A stretch of DNA of 64,000 nt from Hydractinia symbiolongicarpus (Eukaryota > Cnidaria > Hydrozoa > Anthoathecata > Hydractiniidae), in assembly GCF_029227915.1 (NCBI RefSeq), contig NC_079885.1, positions 4,652,001 to 4,716,000 on the forward strand, read 5' to 3'. This document shows, piece by piece, positions 47,501 to 60,100 of this stretch. How positions within the stretch are numbered: the stretch's first letter is position 1; every line of letters begins with the position of its first letter. A program made the translations under genes and the position numbers. The notes beneath the pieces were generated by a model that did not search any database, was not told the origin of the DNA, and was given only the letters and a program-made list of their open reading frames with translations.

Positions 47501-50473
47501 TCAAACGGATTTATATCGCTAGAAAGTCAATAAAATGTCGTTTCTGAAACTGTTCCTATTTATTGAACGCGTGCTAACGGCCAGGATTGGTCCTACGTTA
47601 AAAAAAGACTTATTTATCTAAATTTTTAATTAAAGCGCTACCACAGAACCTAGTGTAATCGCTGAATTCCAGCAATCATGTCAAATCAAGAAGAATGTTA
47701 TTCCTTGGAGTCAAATTCGCTCATTTATCACATTTATAAGGTCACAGTCCAAAGTCAGTTCAATTAAGTCCCACAGTCAATCGTTTCACTGTTAAAAGCG
47801 ATGCAACTTAGTAATATCGGAAAAAAATCACTAAATACATGTTGGTACGAATATGTGACGCAACCGTTGTAACTCGAACGGATTGACACTGTTAGAAAGT
47901 CAATGAATTGTAGTTTTTGAAAGTTTCTCTATTTCTTCTCGTGAACTGACGGCTAGGATTGGTCCCACAGTAAAAAATGACTTATTTATCCTAATTTTTA
48001 AATGAAGCGCTACCAGAACGCCCAGTGTAATCGCTGAATTGCGGCAATTATGTAAAATTAAGAAGAATGTTATTTCTTGGGGTCCTGTTGGCTCACTTAT
48101 CACATTTATAAGGTCACAGTCCAGAGTTACTTCAATTAAGTCCAGAGTCAATAATTTCACTGTTAAAAGCAATATAACTTAGTAATATCGGAAAAGTATC
48201 ACTAAATACATGTTGGTAGGAATATGCGACGCAACCGTTGTAACTCAAACGGATTTATATCGCTAGAAAGTCAATGAAATGTCGTTTCTGAAACTGTTCC
48301 TATTTATTGAACGCGTGCTAACGGCCAGGATTGGTCCTACCTTAAAAAAAGACTTATTTATCTAAATTTTTATTTAAAGCGCTACCACAGAACCTAGTGT
48401 AATCGCTGAATTCCAGCAATCATGTCAAATCAAGAAGAATGTTATTCCTTGGAGTCAAATTGGCTCATTTATCACATTTATAAGGTCACAGTCCAAAGTC
48501 AGTTCAATTAAGTCCCACAGTCAATCCTTTCACTGTTAAAAGCGATGCAACTTAGTAATATCGGAAAAAAATCACTAAATACATGTTGGTACGAATATGT
48601 GACGCAACCGTTGCAACTCGAACGGATTGACACCGTTAGAAAGTCAATGAATTGTAGTTTTTGAAAGTGTCTCTATTTCTTCTCGCGAACTGACGGCTAG
48701 GATTGGTCCCACAGTAAAAAATGACTTATTTATCCCAATTTTTAAATGAAGCGCTACCAGAACGCCCAGTGTAATCGCTGAATTGCGGCAATTATGTAAA
48801 ATTAAGAAGAATGTTATTTCTTGGGGTCCAGTGGGCTCACTTATCACATTTATAAAGTCACAGTCCAGAGTTACTTCAATTAAGTCCAGAGTCAATCATT
48901 TCACTGTTAAAAGCGATGTAACTTAGTAATATCGGAAAAGTATCACTAAATACATGTTGGTAGGAATATGTGACGCAACCGTTGCAACTCAAACGGATTT
49001 ATACCGCTAGAAAGTCTATGAATTGTAGTTTTTGAAACTGTTCCTGTTTATACAGCGGGTGCTAACGGCCAGGATTGGTCCCCCAGTAAAAAAAGACTTA
49101 TTTATCTAAATTTTTAATTAAAGCGCTACCACAGAACCTAGTGTAATCGCTGAATTCCAGCAATCATGTCAAATCAAGAAGAATGTTATTCCTTGGAGTC
49201 AAATTCGCTCATTTATCACATTTATAAGGTCACAGTCCAAAGTCAGTTCAATTAAGTCCCACAGTCAATCGTTTCACTGTTAAAAGCGATGCAACTTAGT
49301 AATATCGGAAAAAAATCACTAAATACATGTTGGTACGAATATGTGACGCAACCGTTGTAACTCGAACGGATTGACACTGTTAGAAAGTCAATGAATTGTA
49401 GTTTTTGAAAGTTTCTCTATTTCTTCTCGTGAACTGACGGCTAGGATTGGTCCCACAGTAAAAAATGACTTATTTATCCTAATTTTTAAATGAAGCGCTA
49501 CCAGAACGCCCAGTGTAATCGCTGAATTGCGGCAATTATGTAAAATTAAGAAGAATGTTATTTCTTGGGGTCCAGTTGGCTCACTTATCACATTTATAAG
49601 GTCACAGTCCAGAGTTACTTCAATTAAGTCCAGAGTCAATAATTTCACTGTTAAAAGCGATATAACTTAGTAATATCGGAAAAGTATCACTAAATACATG
49701 TTGGTAGGAATATGCGACGCAACCGTTGTAACTCAAACGGATTTATATCGCTAGAAAGTCAATGAAATGTCGTTTCTGAAACTGTTCCTATTTATTGAAC
49801 GCGTGCTAAAGGCCAGGATTGGTCCTACCTTAAAAAAAGACTTATTTATCTAAATTTTTAATTAAAGCGCTACCACAGAACCTAGTGTAATCGCTGAATT
49901 CCAGCAATCATGTCAAATCAAGAAGAATGTTATTCCTTGGAGTCAAATTGGCTCATTTATCACATTTATAAGGTCACAGTCCAAAGTCAGTTCAATTAAG
50001 TCCCACAGTCAATCCTTTCACTGTTAAAAGCGATGCAACTTAGTAATATCGGAAAAAAATCACTAAATACATGTTGGTACGAATATGTGACGCAACCGTT
50101 GCAACTCGAACGGATTGACACCGTTAGAAAGTCAATGAATTGTAGTTTTTGAAAGTGTCTCTATTTCTTCTCGCGAACTGACGGCTAGGATTGGTCCCAC
50201 AGTAAAAAATGACTTATTTATCCCAATTTTTAAATGAAGCGCTACCAGAACGCCCAGTGTAATCGCTGAATTGCGGCAATTATGTAAAATTAAGAAGAAT
50301 GTTATTTCTTGGGGTCCAGTGGGCTCACTTATCACATTTATAAAGTCACAGTCCAGAGTTACTTCAATTAAGTCCAGAGTCAATCATTTCACTGTTAAAA
50401 GCGATGTAACTTAGTAATATCGGAAAAGTATCACTAAATACATGTTGGTAGGAATATGTGACGCAACCGTTGC
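43800..50473. repeat. Satellite subfamily with 8- and 4-monomer repeats (2981 and 1488 bp)
   Basis: Landmarks at 43800, 44919 and 45663 recur at 46781, 47900 and 48644, an offset of 2981 bp or eight monomers. The private gtcaataaaatg (44551 and 47532) and cctacgttaaaaaaag support it. Landmarks at 47900 and 48644 recur at 49388 and 50132, an offset of 1488 bp or four monomers. The copies are not perfect: the monomer near 46265 has atcagtcaaataactccc where its partner near 47385 reads atcagttcaattaactccc. The 4-monomer copy lies at the right edge of this subfamily, next to the boundary at about 50474. Confidence 0.85.
48985..49115. repeat. Chimeric satellite monomer (left-array type inserted in this subfamily)
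   Basis: Between normal members of this subfamily lies a stretch with accgctagaaagtctatg, cctgtttatacagcggg and ggtcccccag, marks of the monomers near 2.8, 4.3 and 6.9 kb. It then returns to atttttaattaaagcg and cacagaacctag. The same left junction occurs 1488 bp later at the subfamily boundary (50474), where the foreign type continues instead of reverting. The patch is therefore best read as a by-product of a four-monomer unequal exchange across that boundary. Confidence 0.83.
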
Positions 50474-53245
50474 AACTCAAACGGATTTATACCGCTAGAA
50501 AGTCTATGAATTGTAGTTTTTGAAACTGTTCCTGTTTATACAGCGGGTGCTAACGGCCAGGATTGGTCCCCCAGTAAAAAAAGACTTATTTATCCATATT
50601 TTAATTAAAGCGCTACCACAGAGCCTAGTGTAATTGCTGAATTCCAGCAATCATGTCAAATTAAGAAGAATGTTTTTCTTACAATCAAACTGGCTCATTT
50701 ATCACATTTATAAGGTCAAAGTCCAAAATCAGTTCAATTAAGTCCCACAGTCAAACGTTTCACTGTTAAAAGCGATGCAACCTAGTAACATCCGAACAAT
50801 ATCGTAACTACATGTTGGTACGAATATGAGACAAAACTGTTGTAACTCAAACGGATTTATTCCGCTAGAAAGTCAATGAAATGTAGTTATTGAAACTGTT
50901 CTTATTTATTCAGCGCGTGCTAACGGCCAGGATTGGTCCCACAGTAAAAAAAGACTTATTTATCTTAATTTTTAAATAAAGCGCTACCACTGCGCCCAGT
51001 GTAATCGCTGAGATCCAGTAATGATGTCAAATTAAGAAGAATGTTATTCCTTGGAGTCCAATTGGCTCATTTATCACATTTATAAGGTCACAGTCCAAAG
51101 TCAGTTCAATTATGTCCCACAGTCAAACGTTTCACTGTTAAAAGCGATGCAACCTAGTAACATCCGAACAATATCGCTAACTACATGTTGGTACGAATAT
51201 GAGACAAAACCGTTGTAACTCAAACGGATTTATTCCGCTAGAAAGTCAATGAAATGTAGTTATTGAAACTGTTCCTATTTATTCAGCGCGTGCTAACGGC
51301 CAGGATTGGTCCCACAGTAAAAAAAGACTTATTTATCTTAATTTTTAAATAAAGCGCTACCACTGCGCCCAGTGTAATCGCTGAGATCCAGCAATGATGT
51401 CAAATTAAGAAGAATGTTATTCCTTGGAGTCCAATTGGCTCATTTATCACATTTATAAGGTCAAAGTACAAAATCAGTTCAATTAAGTCCCACAGTCAAA
51501 CGTTTCACTGTTAAAAGCGATGCAACCTAGTAATACCGGAAAAAAATCACTAAATATATGTTGGTACGAATAAGTGACACAACCGTTGTAACTCATACGG
51601 AAATATACCGCTAGAAAGTCAATGAAGTGTAGTTTTTGGGAATGTTTTTATTCCTTCAGCACGTGCTAACGGCCAGGATTGGTCCCACAGTAAAAAAAGA
51701 ATTATATATCTAATTTTTAAATAAAGCGCTACAACAGAGCCTAGTGTAATCGCTGAATTCCTTCAATCATGTCAAATTAAGAAGAATGTTATTCCTTGGA
51801 GTCCAATTGGCTCATTTATCACATTTGTAAGGTCACAGTCCAAAGTCAGTTCAATTAATTCCCACAGTCAAACGTTTCACTGTTAAAAGCGATGCAACCT
51901 ATTAACATCCGAACAATGTCGCTAACTACATGTTGGTACGAATATGAGACAAAACCGTTGTAACTCAAACGGATTTATTCCGCTAGAAAGTCAATGAAAT
52001 GTACTTATTGAAACTGTTCCTATTTATTCAGCGCGTGCTAACGGCCAGGATTGGTCCCACAGTAAAAAAAGACTTATTTATCTAAACTTTTAAATAAATC
52101 GCTACCACAGCGCCCAGTGTAATCGCTGAGATCCAGCAATCATGTCAAATTAAGAAGAATGTTATTCCTTAGAGTCCAATTTGCTCATTTATCACATTTA
52201 TAAGGTCACAGTCCAAAGTCAGTTCAAATAAGTCCCACAGTCAATCGTTTCACTGTTAAAAGCGATGCTACTTAGTAATACCGGAAAAAAATCACTAAAT
52301 ACATGTTGGTACGAATATGTGACGCAACCGTTGTAACTCGAACGGATTGACACCGTTAGAAAGTCAATGAATTGTAGTTTTTGAAACTGTCTCTATTTCT
52401 TCACGCGAACTAGCGGCTAGGATTGGTCCCACAGTAAAAAAAGACTTATTTATCTAAACTTTTAAATGAAGCGCTTCCACAGCGCCCAGTGTAATCGCTG
52501 AGATCCAGCAATCATGTCAAATTAAGAAGAATGTTATTCCTTAGAGTCCAATTTGCTCATTTATCACATTTATAAGGTCACAGTCCAAAGTCAGTTCAAA
52601 TAAGTCCCACAGTCAATCGTTTCACTGTTAAAAGCGATGCTACTTAGTAATACCGGAAAAAAATCACTAAATACATGTTGGTACAAATATGTGACGCAAC
52701 CGTTGTAACTCGAACGGATTGACACCGCCAAGAAGTCAATGAAATGTAGTTTTTGAGGATGTCTCAATTCCTTCAGCGCGTTTTAAGGGCCAGGATTGGT
52801 CCCACAGTAAAAAAGATTTAAATATCTAAATTTATAAATAAAGCGCTACCACAGAGACCAGTGTAATCTCTGAATTCCATCAATCATGTCAAATTAGGAA
52901 GAATGTTATTCCTTGGACTCCAATTGGCTCATTTATCACATTTATAAGGTCAAAGTCCAAAATCAGTTCAATTAAGTCCCAAAGTCAAACGTTTCACTGT
53001 TAAAAGCGATGCAACCTAGTAACATCCGAATAATATCGCTAAATACATGTTGGTACGAATATGTGAGACAACCGTTGTAACTCAAACGGATTTATACCGC
53101 TAGAAAGTCTATGAAATGTAGTTTTTGAAACTGTTCCTGTTTATACAGCGGGTGCTAACGGCCAGGATTGGTCCCCCAGTAAAAAAAGACTTATTTATCC
53201 ATATTTTAATTAAAGCGCTACCACAGAGCCTAGTGTAATTGCTGA
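50474..53245. repeat. Segmental duplication of about 4248-7019, offset 46226 bp
   Basis: From actcaaacggattt onward the sequence follows the left part of the window. The cagcggg monomers at 50541 and 53146 match 4315 and 6920 (spacing 2605 bp in both), and agatccagtaatgatg and ttttaagggccagg recur at the same offset. Differences are few, for example a stretch near 52.1 kb with ccagcaatcatg, ccttagagtcc and caaataagtccc where the left copy has ccaccaatcatg, ccttggagtcc and caattaagtccc, which looks like local conversion from the following monomer. Confidence 0.87.
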
Positions 53246-54055
53246 GATCCAGCAATGATGTCAAATTAAGAAGAATGTTATTCCTTGGAGTCCAATTGGC
53301 TCATTTATCACATTTATAAGGTCACAGTCCAAAGTCAGTTCAATTATGTCCCACAGTCAAACGTTTCACTGTTAAAAGCGATGCAACCTAGTAACATCCA
53401 AACAATATCGCTAACTACATGTTGGTACGAATATGAGACAAAACCGTTGTAACTCAAACGGATTTATTCCGCTAGAAAGTCAATGAAATGTAGTTATTGA
53501 AACTGTTCCTATTTATTCAGCGCGTGCTAACGGCCAGGATTGGTCCCACAGTAAAAAAAGACTTATTTATCTTAATTTTTAAATAAAGCGCTACCACTGC
53601 GCCCAGTGTAATCGCTGAGATCCAGCAATGATGTCAAATTAAGAAGAATGTTATTCCTTGGAGTCCAATTGGCTCATTTATCACATTTATAAGGTCAAAG
53701 TACAAAATCAGTTCAATTAAGTCCCACAGTCAAACGTTTCACTGTTAAAAGCGATGCAACCTAGTAATACCGGAAAAAAATCACTAAATATATGTTGGTA
53801 CTAATAAGTGACACAACCGTTGTAACTCCTACGGAATTATACCGCTAGAAAGTCAATGAAGTGTAGTTTTTGGGAATGTTTTTATTCCTTCAGCACGTGC
53901 TAACGGCCAGGATTGGTCCCACAGTAAAAAAAGAATTATATATCTAATTTTTAAGTAAAGCGCTACAACAGAGCCTAGTGTAATCGCTGAATTCCTTCAA
54001 TCATGTCAAATTAAGAAGAATGTTATTCCTTGGAGTCCAATTGGCTCATTTATCA
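53236..54055. repeat. Segmental duplication of about 7382-8201, offset 45854 bp
   Basis: At 53241 the text aattgctga continues with gatccagcaatgatg, whereas the corresponding place in the left copy (about 7019) continues with attccagcaatcatg and a further monomer before reaching the same words at 7387. One 372-bp monomer is therefore missing here and the offset falls accordingly. The match ends near 54055, where cacatttgtaagg replaces cacatttataagg. Confidence 0.83.
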
Positions 54056-54199
54056 CATTTGTAAGGTCACAGTCCAAAGTCAGTTCAATTAAGTCCCACA
54101 GTCAAACGTTTCACTGTTAAAAGCGATGCAACCTATTAACATCCGAACAATGTCGCTAACTACATGTTGGTACGAATATGAGACAAAACCGTTGTAACT

Positions 54200-57100
54200 C
54201 AAACGGATTTATTCCGCTAGAAAGTCAATGAAATGTAGTTATTGAAACTGTTCCTATTTATTCAGCGCGTGCTAACCGCCAGGATTGGTCCCACAGTAAA
54301 GAAAGACTTATTTATCTTAATTTTTAAATAAAGCGCTACCACTGCGCCCAGTGTAATCGCTGAGATCCAGAAATGATGTCAAATTAAGAAGAATGTTATT
54401 CCTTGGAGTCCAATTGGCTCATTTATCACATTTATAAGGTCACAGTCCAAAGTCAGTTCAATTAAGTCCCACAGTCAAACGTTTCACTGTTAAAAGCGAT
54501 GCAACCTAGTAACATCCGAACAATATCGCTAACTACATGTTGGTACGAATATGAGACAAAACCGTTGTAACTCAAACGGATTTATTCTGCTAGAAAGTCA
54601 ATGAAATTTAGTTATTGAAACTGTTCCTATTTATTCAGCGCGTGCTAACGGCTAGGATTGGTCCCACAGTAAAAAAAGACTTATTTATCTAAACTTTTAA
54701 ATAAATCGCTACCACAGCGCCCAGTGTAATCGCTGAGATCCACCAATTATGTCAAATTAAGAAGAATGTTATTCCTTGGAGTCCAATTGGCTCATTTATC
54801 ACATTTATAAGGTCACAGTCAAAAGTCAGTTCAATTAAGTCCCACAGTCAATCGTTTCACTGTTAAAAGCGATGCAACTTAGTAATACCGGAAAAAAATC
54901 ACTAAATACATGTTGGTATGAATATGTGACGCAACCGTTGTAACTCGAACGGATTGACACCGTTAGAAAGTCAATGAATTGTAGTTTTTGAAACTGTCTC
55001 TATTTCTTCAGCGCGTACTAACGGCCAGGATTGGTTCCACAGTAAAAAAAGACTTATTTATCTTAATTTTTAAATAAAGCGCTACCACAGCGCAAAGTGT
55101 AATCGCTGAGATCCAGCAATGATGTCAAATTAAGAAGAATGTTATTCCTTGGAGTCCAATTGGCTCATTTATCACATTTATAAGGTCAAAGTACAAAATC
55201 AGTTCAATTAAGTCCCACAGTCAAACGTTTCACTGTTAAAAGCGATGCAACCTAGTAATACCGGAAAAAAATCACTAAATATATGTTGGTACGAATAAGT
55301 GACACAACCGTTGTAACTCATACGGAATTATACCGCTAGAAAGTCAATGAAGTGTAGTTTTTGGGAATGTTTTTATTCCTTCAGCACGTGCTAACGGCCA
55401 GGATTGGTCCCACAGTAAAAAAAGAATTATATATCTAATTTTTAAATAAAGCGCTACAACAGAGCCTAGTGTAATCGCTGAATTCCTTCAATCATGTCAA
55501 ATTAAGAAGAATGTTATTCCTTGGAGTCCAATTGGCTCATTTATCACATTTGTAAGGTCACAGTCCAAAGTCAGTTCAATTAAGTCCCACAGTCAAACGT
55601 TTCACTGTTAAAAGCGATGCAACCTATTAACATCCGAACAATGTCGCTAACTACATGTTGGTACGAATATGAGACAAAACCGTTGTAACTCAAACGGATT
55701 TATTCCGCTAGAAAGTCAATGAAATGTAGTTATTGAAACTGTTCCTATTTATTCAGCGCGTGCTAACGGCCAGGATTGGTCCCACAGTAAAAAAAGACTT
55801 ATTTATCTAAACTTTTAAATAAATCGCTACCACAGCGCCCAGTGTAATCGCTGAGATCCACCAATCATGTCAAATTAAGAAGAATGTTATTCCTTGGAGT
55901 CCAATTGGCTCATTTATCACATTTATAAGGTCACAGTCCAAAGTCAGTTCAATTAAGTCCCACAGTCAATCGTTTCACTGTTAAAGGCGATGCAACTTAG
56001 TAATACCGGAAAAAAATCACTAAATACATGTTGGTACGAATATGTGACGCAACCGTTGTAACTCGAACGGATTGACACCGTTAGAAAGTCAATGAATTGT
56101 AGTTTTTGAAACTGTCTCTATTTCTTCAGCGCGTACTAACGGCCAGGATTGGTTCCACAGTAAAAAAAGATTTATTTATCTTAATTTTTAAATAAAGCGC
56201 TACCACAGCGCCCAGTGTAATCGCTGAGATCCAGCAATGATGTCAAATTAAGAAGAATGTTATTCCTTGGAGTCCAATTGGCTCATTTATCACATTTATA
56301 AGGTCACAGTCCAAAGGCAGTTCAATTATGTCCCACAGTCAAACGTTTCACTGTTAAAAGCGATGCAACCTAGTAACATCCGAACAATATCGCTAACTAC
56401 ATGTTGGTACGAATATGAGACAAAACCGTTGTAACTCAAACGGATTTATTCCGCTAGAAAGTCAATGAAATGTAGTTATTGAAACTGTTCCTATTTATTC
56501 AGCGCGTGCTAACGGCCAGGATTGGTCCCACAGTAAAGAAAGACTTATTTATCTTAATTTTTAAATAAAACGCTACCACTGCGCCCAGTGTAATCGCTGA
56601 GATCCAGCAATGATGTCAAATTAAGAAGAATGTTATTCCTTGGAGTCCAATTGGCTCATTTATCACATTTATAAGGTCACAGTCCAAAGTCAGTTCAATT
56701 AAGTCCCACAGTCAAACGTTTCACTGTTAAAAGCGATGCAACCTAGTAACATCCGAACAATATCGCAAACTACATGTTGGTACGAATATGAGACAAAACC
56801 GTTGTAACTCAAACGGATTTATTCCGCTAGAAAGTCAATGAAATGTAGTTATTGAAACTGTTCCTATTTATTCAGCGCGTGCTAACGGCTAGGATTGGTC
56901 CCACAGTAAAAAAAGACTTATTTATCTAAACTTTTAAATAAATCGCTACCACAGCGCCCAGTGTAATCGCTGAGATCCACCAATTATGTCAAATTAAGAA
57001 GAATGTTATTCCTTGGAGTCCAATTGGCTCATTTATCACATTTATAAGGTCACAGTCAAAAGTCAGTTCAATTAAGTCCCACAGTCAATCGTTTCACTGT

Positions 57101-60100
57101 TAAAAGCGATGCAACTTAGTAATACCGGAAAAAAATCACTAAATACATGTTGGTATGAATATGTGACGCAACCGTTGTAACTCGAACGGATTGACACCGT
57201 TAGAAAGTCAATGAATTTGTAGTTTTTGAAACTGTCTCTATTTCTTCAGCGCGTACTAACGGCCAGGATTGGTTCCACAGTAAAAAAAGACTTATTTATC
57301 TTAATTTTTAAATAAAGCGCTACCACAGCGCCCAGTGTAATCGCTGAGATCCAGCAATGATGTCAAATTAAGAAGAATGTTATTCCTTGGAGTCCAATTG
57401 GCTCATTTATCACATTTATAAGGTCACAGTCCAAAGTCAGTTCAATTAAGTCCCACAGTCAATCGTTTCACTGTTAAAAGCGATGCAACTTAGTAATACC
57501 GGAAAAAAATCACTAAATACATGTTGGTACGAATATGTGACGCAACCGTTGTAACTCGAACGGATTGACACCGTTAGAAAGTCAATGAATTGTAGTTTTT
57601 GAAACTGTCTCTATTTCTTCAACGCCTACTAAAAGCCAGGATTGGTCCCAAAGTAAAAAAAGACTTATTTATCTAAACTCTTAAATAAAGTGCTACCACA
57701 GCGCCCTGTGTAATCGCTGAGATCCACCAATCATGTCAAATTAAGAAGAATGTTATTCCTTGGAGTCCAATTGGCTCATTTATCACATTTATAAGGTCAC
57801 AGTCAAAAGTCAGTTCAATTAAGTCCCACAGTCAATCGTTTCAATGTTAAAAGCGATGCAACTTAGTAATACCGGAAAAAAATCACTAAATACATGTTGG
57901 TACGAATATGTGACGCAACCGTTGTAACTCGAACGGATTGACACCGTTAGAAAGTCAATGAATTGTAGTTTTTGAAACTGTCTCTATTTCTTCAGCGCGT
58001 ACTAACGGCCAGGATTGGTTCCACAGTAAAAAAAGACTTATTTATCTTAATTTTTAAATAAAGCGCTACCACAGCGCCCAGTGTAATCGCTGAGATCCAG
58101 CAATGATGTCAAATTAAAAAGAATGTTATTCCTTAGAGTCCAATCCGCTCATTTATTACATTTATAAGGTCACAGTCCAAAGTCAGTTCAATTAAGTCCC
58201 ACAGTCAATCGTTTCACTGTTAAAAGCGATGCAACTTAGTAATACCGGAAAAAAATCACTAAATACATGTTGGTACGAATATGTGACGCAACCGTTGTAA
58301 CTCGAACGGATTGACACCGTTAGAAAGTCAATGAATTGTAGTTTTTGAAACTGTCTCTATTTCTTCAGCGCGTACTAACGGCCAGGATTAGTTCCACAGT
58401 AAAAAAAGACTTATTTATCTTAATTTTTAAATAAAGCGCTACCACAGCGCCCAGTGTAATCGCTGAGATCCAGCAATGATGTCAAATTAAGAAGAATGTT
58501 ATTCCTTGGAGTCCAATTGGCTCATTTATCACATTTATAATGTCACAGTCCAAAGTCAGTTCAATTAAGTCCCACAGTCAATCGTTTCACTGTTAAAAGC
58601 GATGCAACTTAGTAATACCGGAAAAAAATCACTAAATACATGTTGGTACGAATATGTGACGCAACCGTTGTAACTCGAACGGATTGACACCGTTAGAAAG
58701 TCAATGGATTGTAGTTTTTGAAACTGTCTCTATTTCTTCAACGCCTACTAAAAGCCAGGATTGGTCCCAAAGTAAAAAAAGACTTATTTATCTAAACTCT
58801 TAAATAAAGTGCTACCACAGCGCCCTGTGTAATCGCTGAGATCCACCAATCATGTCAAATTAAGAAGAATGTTATTCCTTGGAGTCCAATTGGCTCATTT
58901 ATCACATTTATAAGGTCACAGTCAAAAGTCAGTTCAATTAAGTCCCACAGTCAATCGTTTCACTGTTAAAAGCGATACAACTTAGTAATACCGGAAAAAA
59001 ATCACTAAATACATGTTGGTACGAATATGTGACGCAACCGTTGTAACTCGAACGGATTGACACCGTTAGAAAGTCAATGAATTGTAGTTTTTGAAACTGT
59101 CTCTATTTCTTCAGCGCGTACTAACGGCCAGGATTGGTTCCACAGTAAAAAAAGACTTATTTATCTTAATTTTTAAATAAAGCGCTACCACAGCGCCCAG
59201 TGTAATCGCTGAATTCCATCAATCATGTCAAATTAAGAAGAATGTTATTCCTTGGACTCCAATTGGCTCATTTATCACATTTATAAGGTCAAAGTCCAAA
59301 ATCAGTTCAATTAAGTCCCACAGTCAAACGTTTCACTGTTAAAAGCGATGCAACCTAGTAACATCCGAATAATATCGCTAAATACATGTTGGTACGAATA
59401 TGTGAGACAACCGTTGTAACTCAAACGGATTTATACCGCTAGAAAGTCAATGAATTGTAGTTTTTGAAACTGTCTCTATTTCTTCACGCGAACTAGCGGC
59501 TAGGATTGGTCCCACAGTAAAAAAAGACTTATTTATCCATATTTTAATTAAAGCGCTACCACAGAGCCTAGTGTAATTGCTGAATTCCAGCAATCATGTC
59601 AGAATAAGAAGAATGTTATTTCTTGGAGTTCAATTGTCTCATTTATTACATTCATAAGGTCAAAGTCTAAAATCAGTTCAATTAAGTCCCACAGTCAATC
59701 TTTTCACTGTTAAAAGCGATACAACTTAGTAATATCGTAAAAAAATCACTAAATACATGTTGGTACGAATATGTGACTCAACCGTTGTAACTCATGTGGA
59801 TTGATACCGCCAAGAAGTCAATGAAAATTAGTTTTTGAGAATGTCTCTATTCCCTCAGCGCATGCTAATGGCCAGGATTGGTCCCACAGTAAAGAAAGAT
59901 TGGTTTATCTAAACTTCTAAATAAAGCGCTACCACAGAACCTAGTGTAATCGCTGAATTCCAGCAATCATGTCAAATTGAGAAGAATGTTATTCCTTGTA
60001 GTCCAATTGGCTCATTTATCACATTTATAAGGTCCCAGTCCAGAATCAGTTCAATTAAGTCCCACAGTCAATCGTTTCACTGTTAAAAGCGATACAACTT

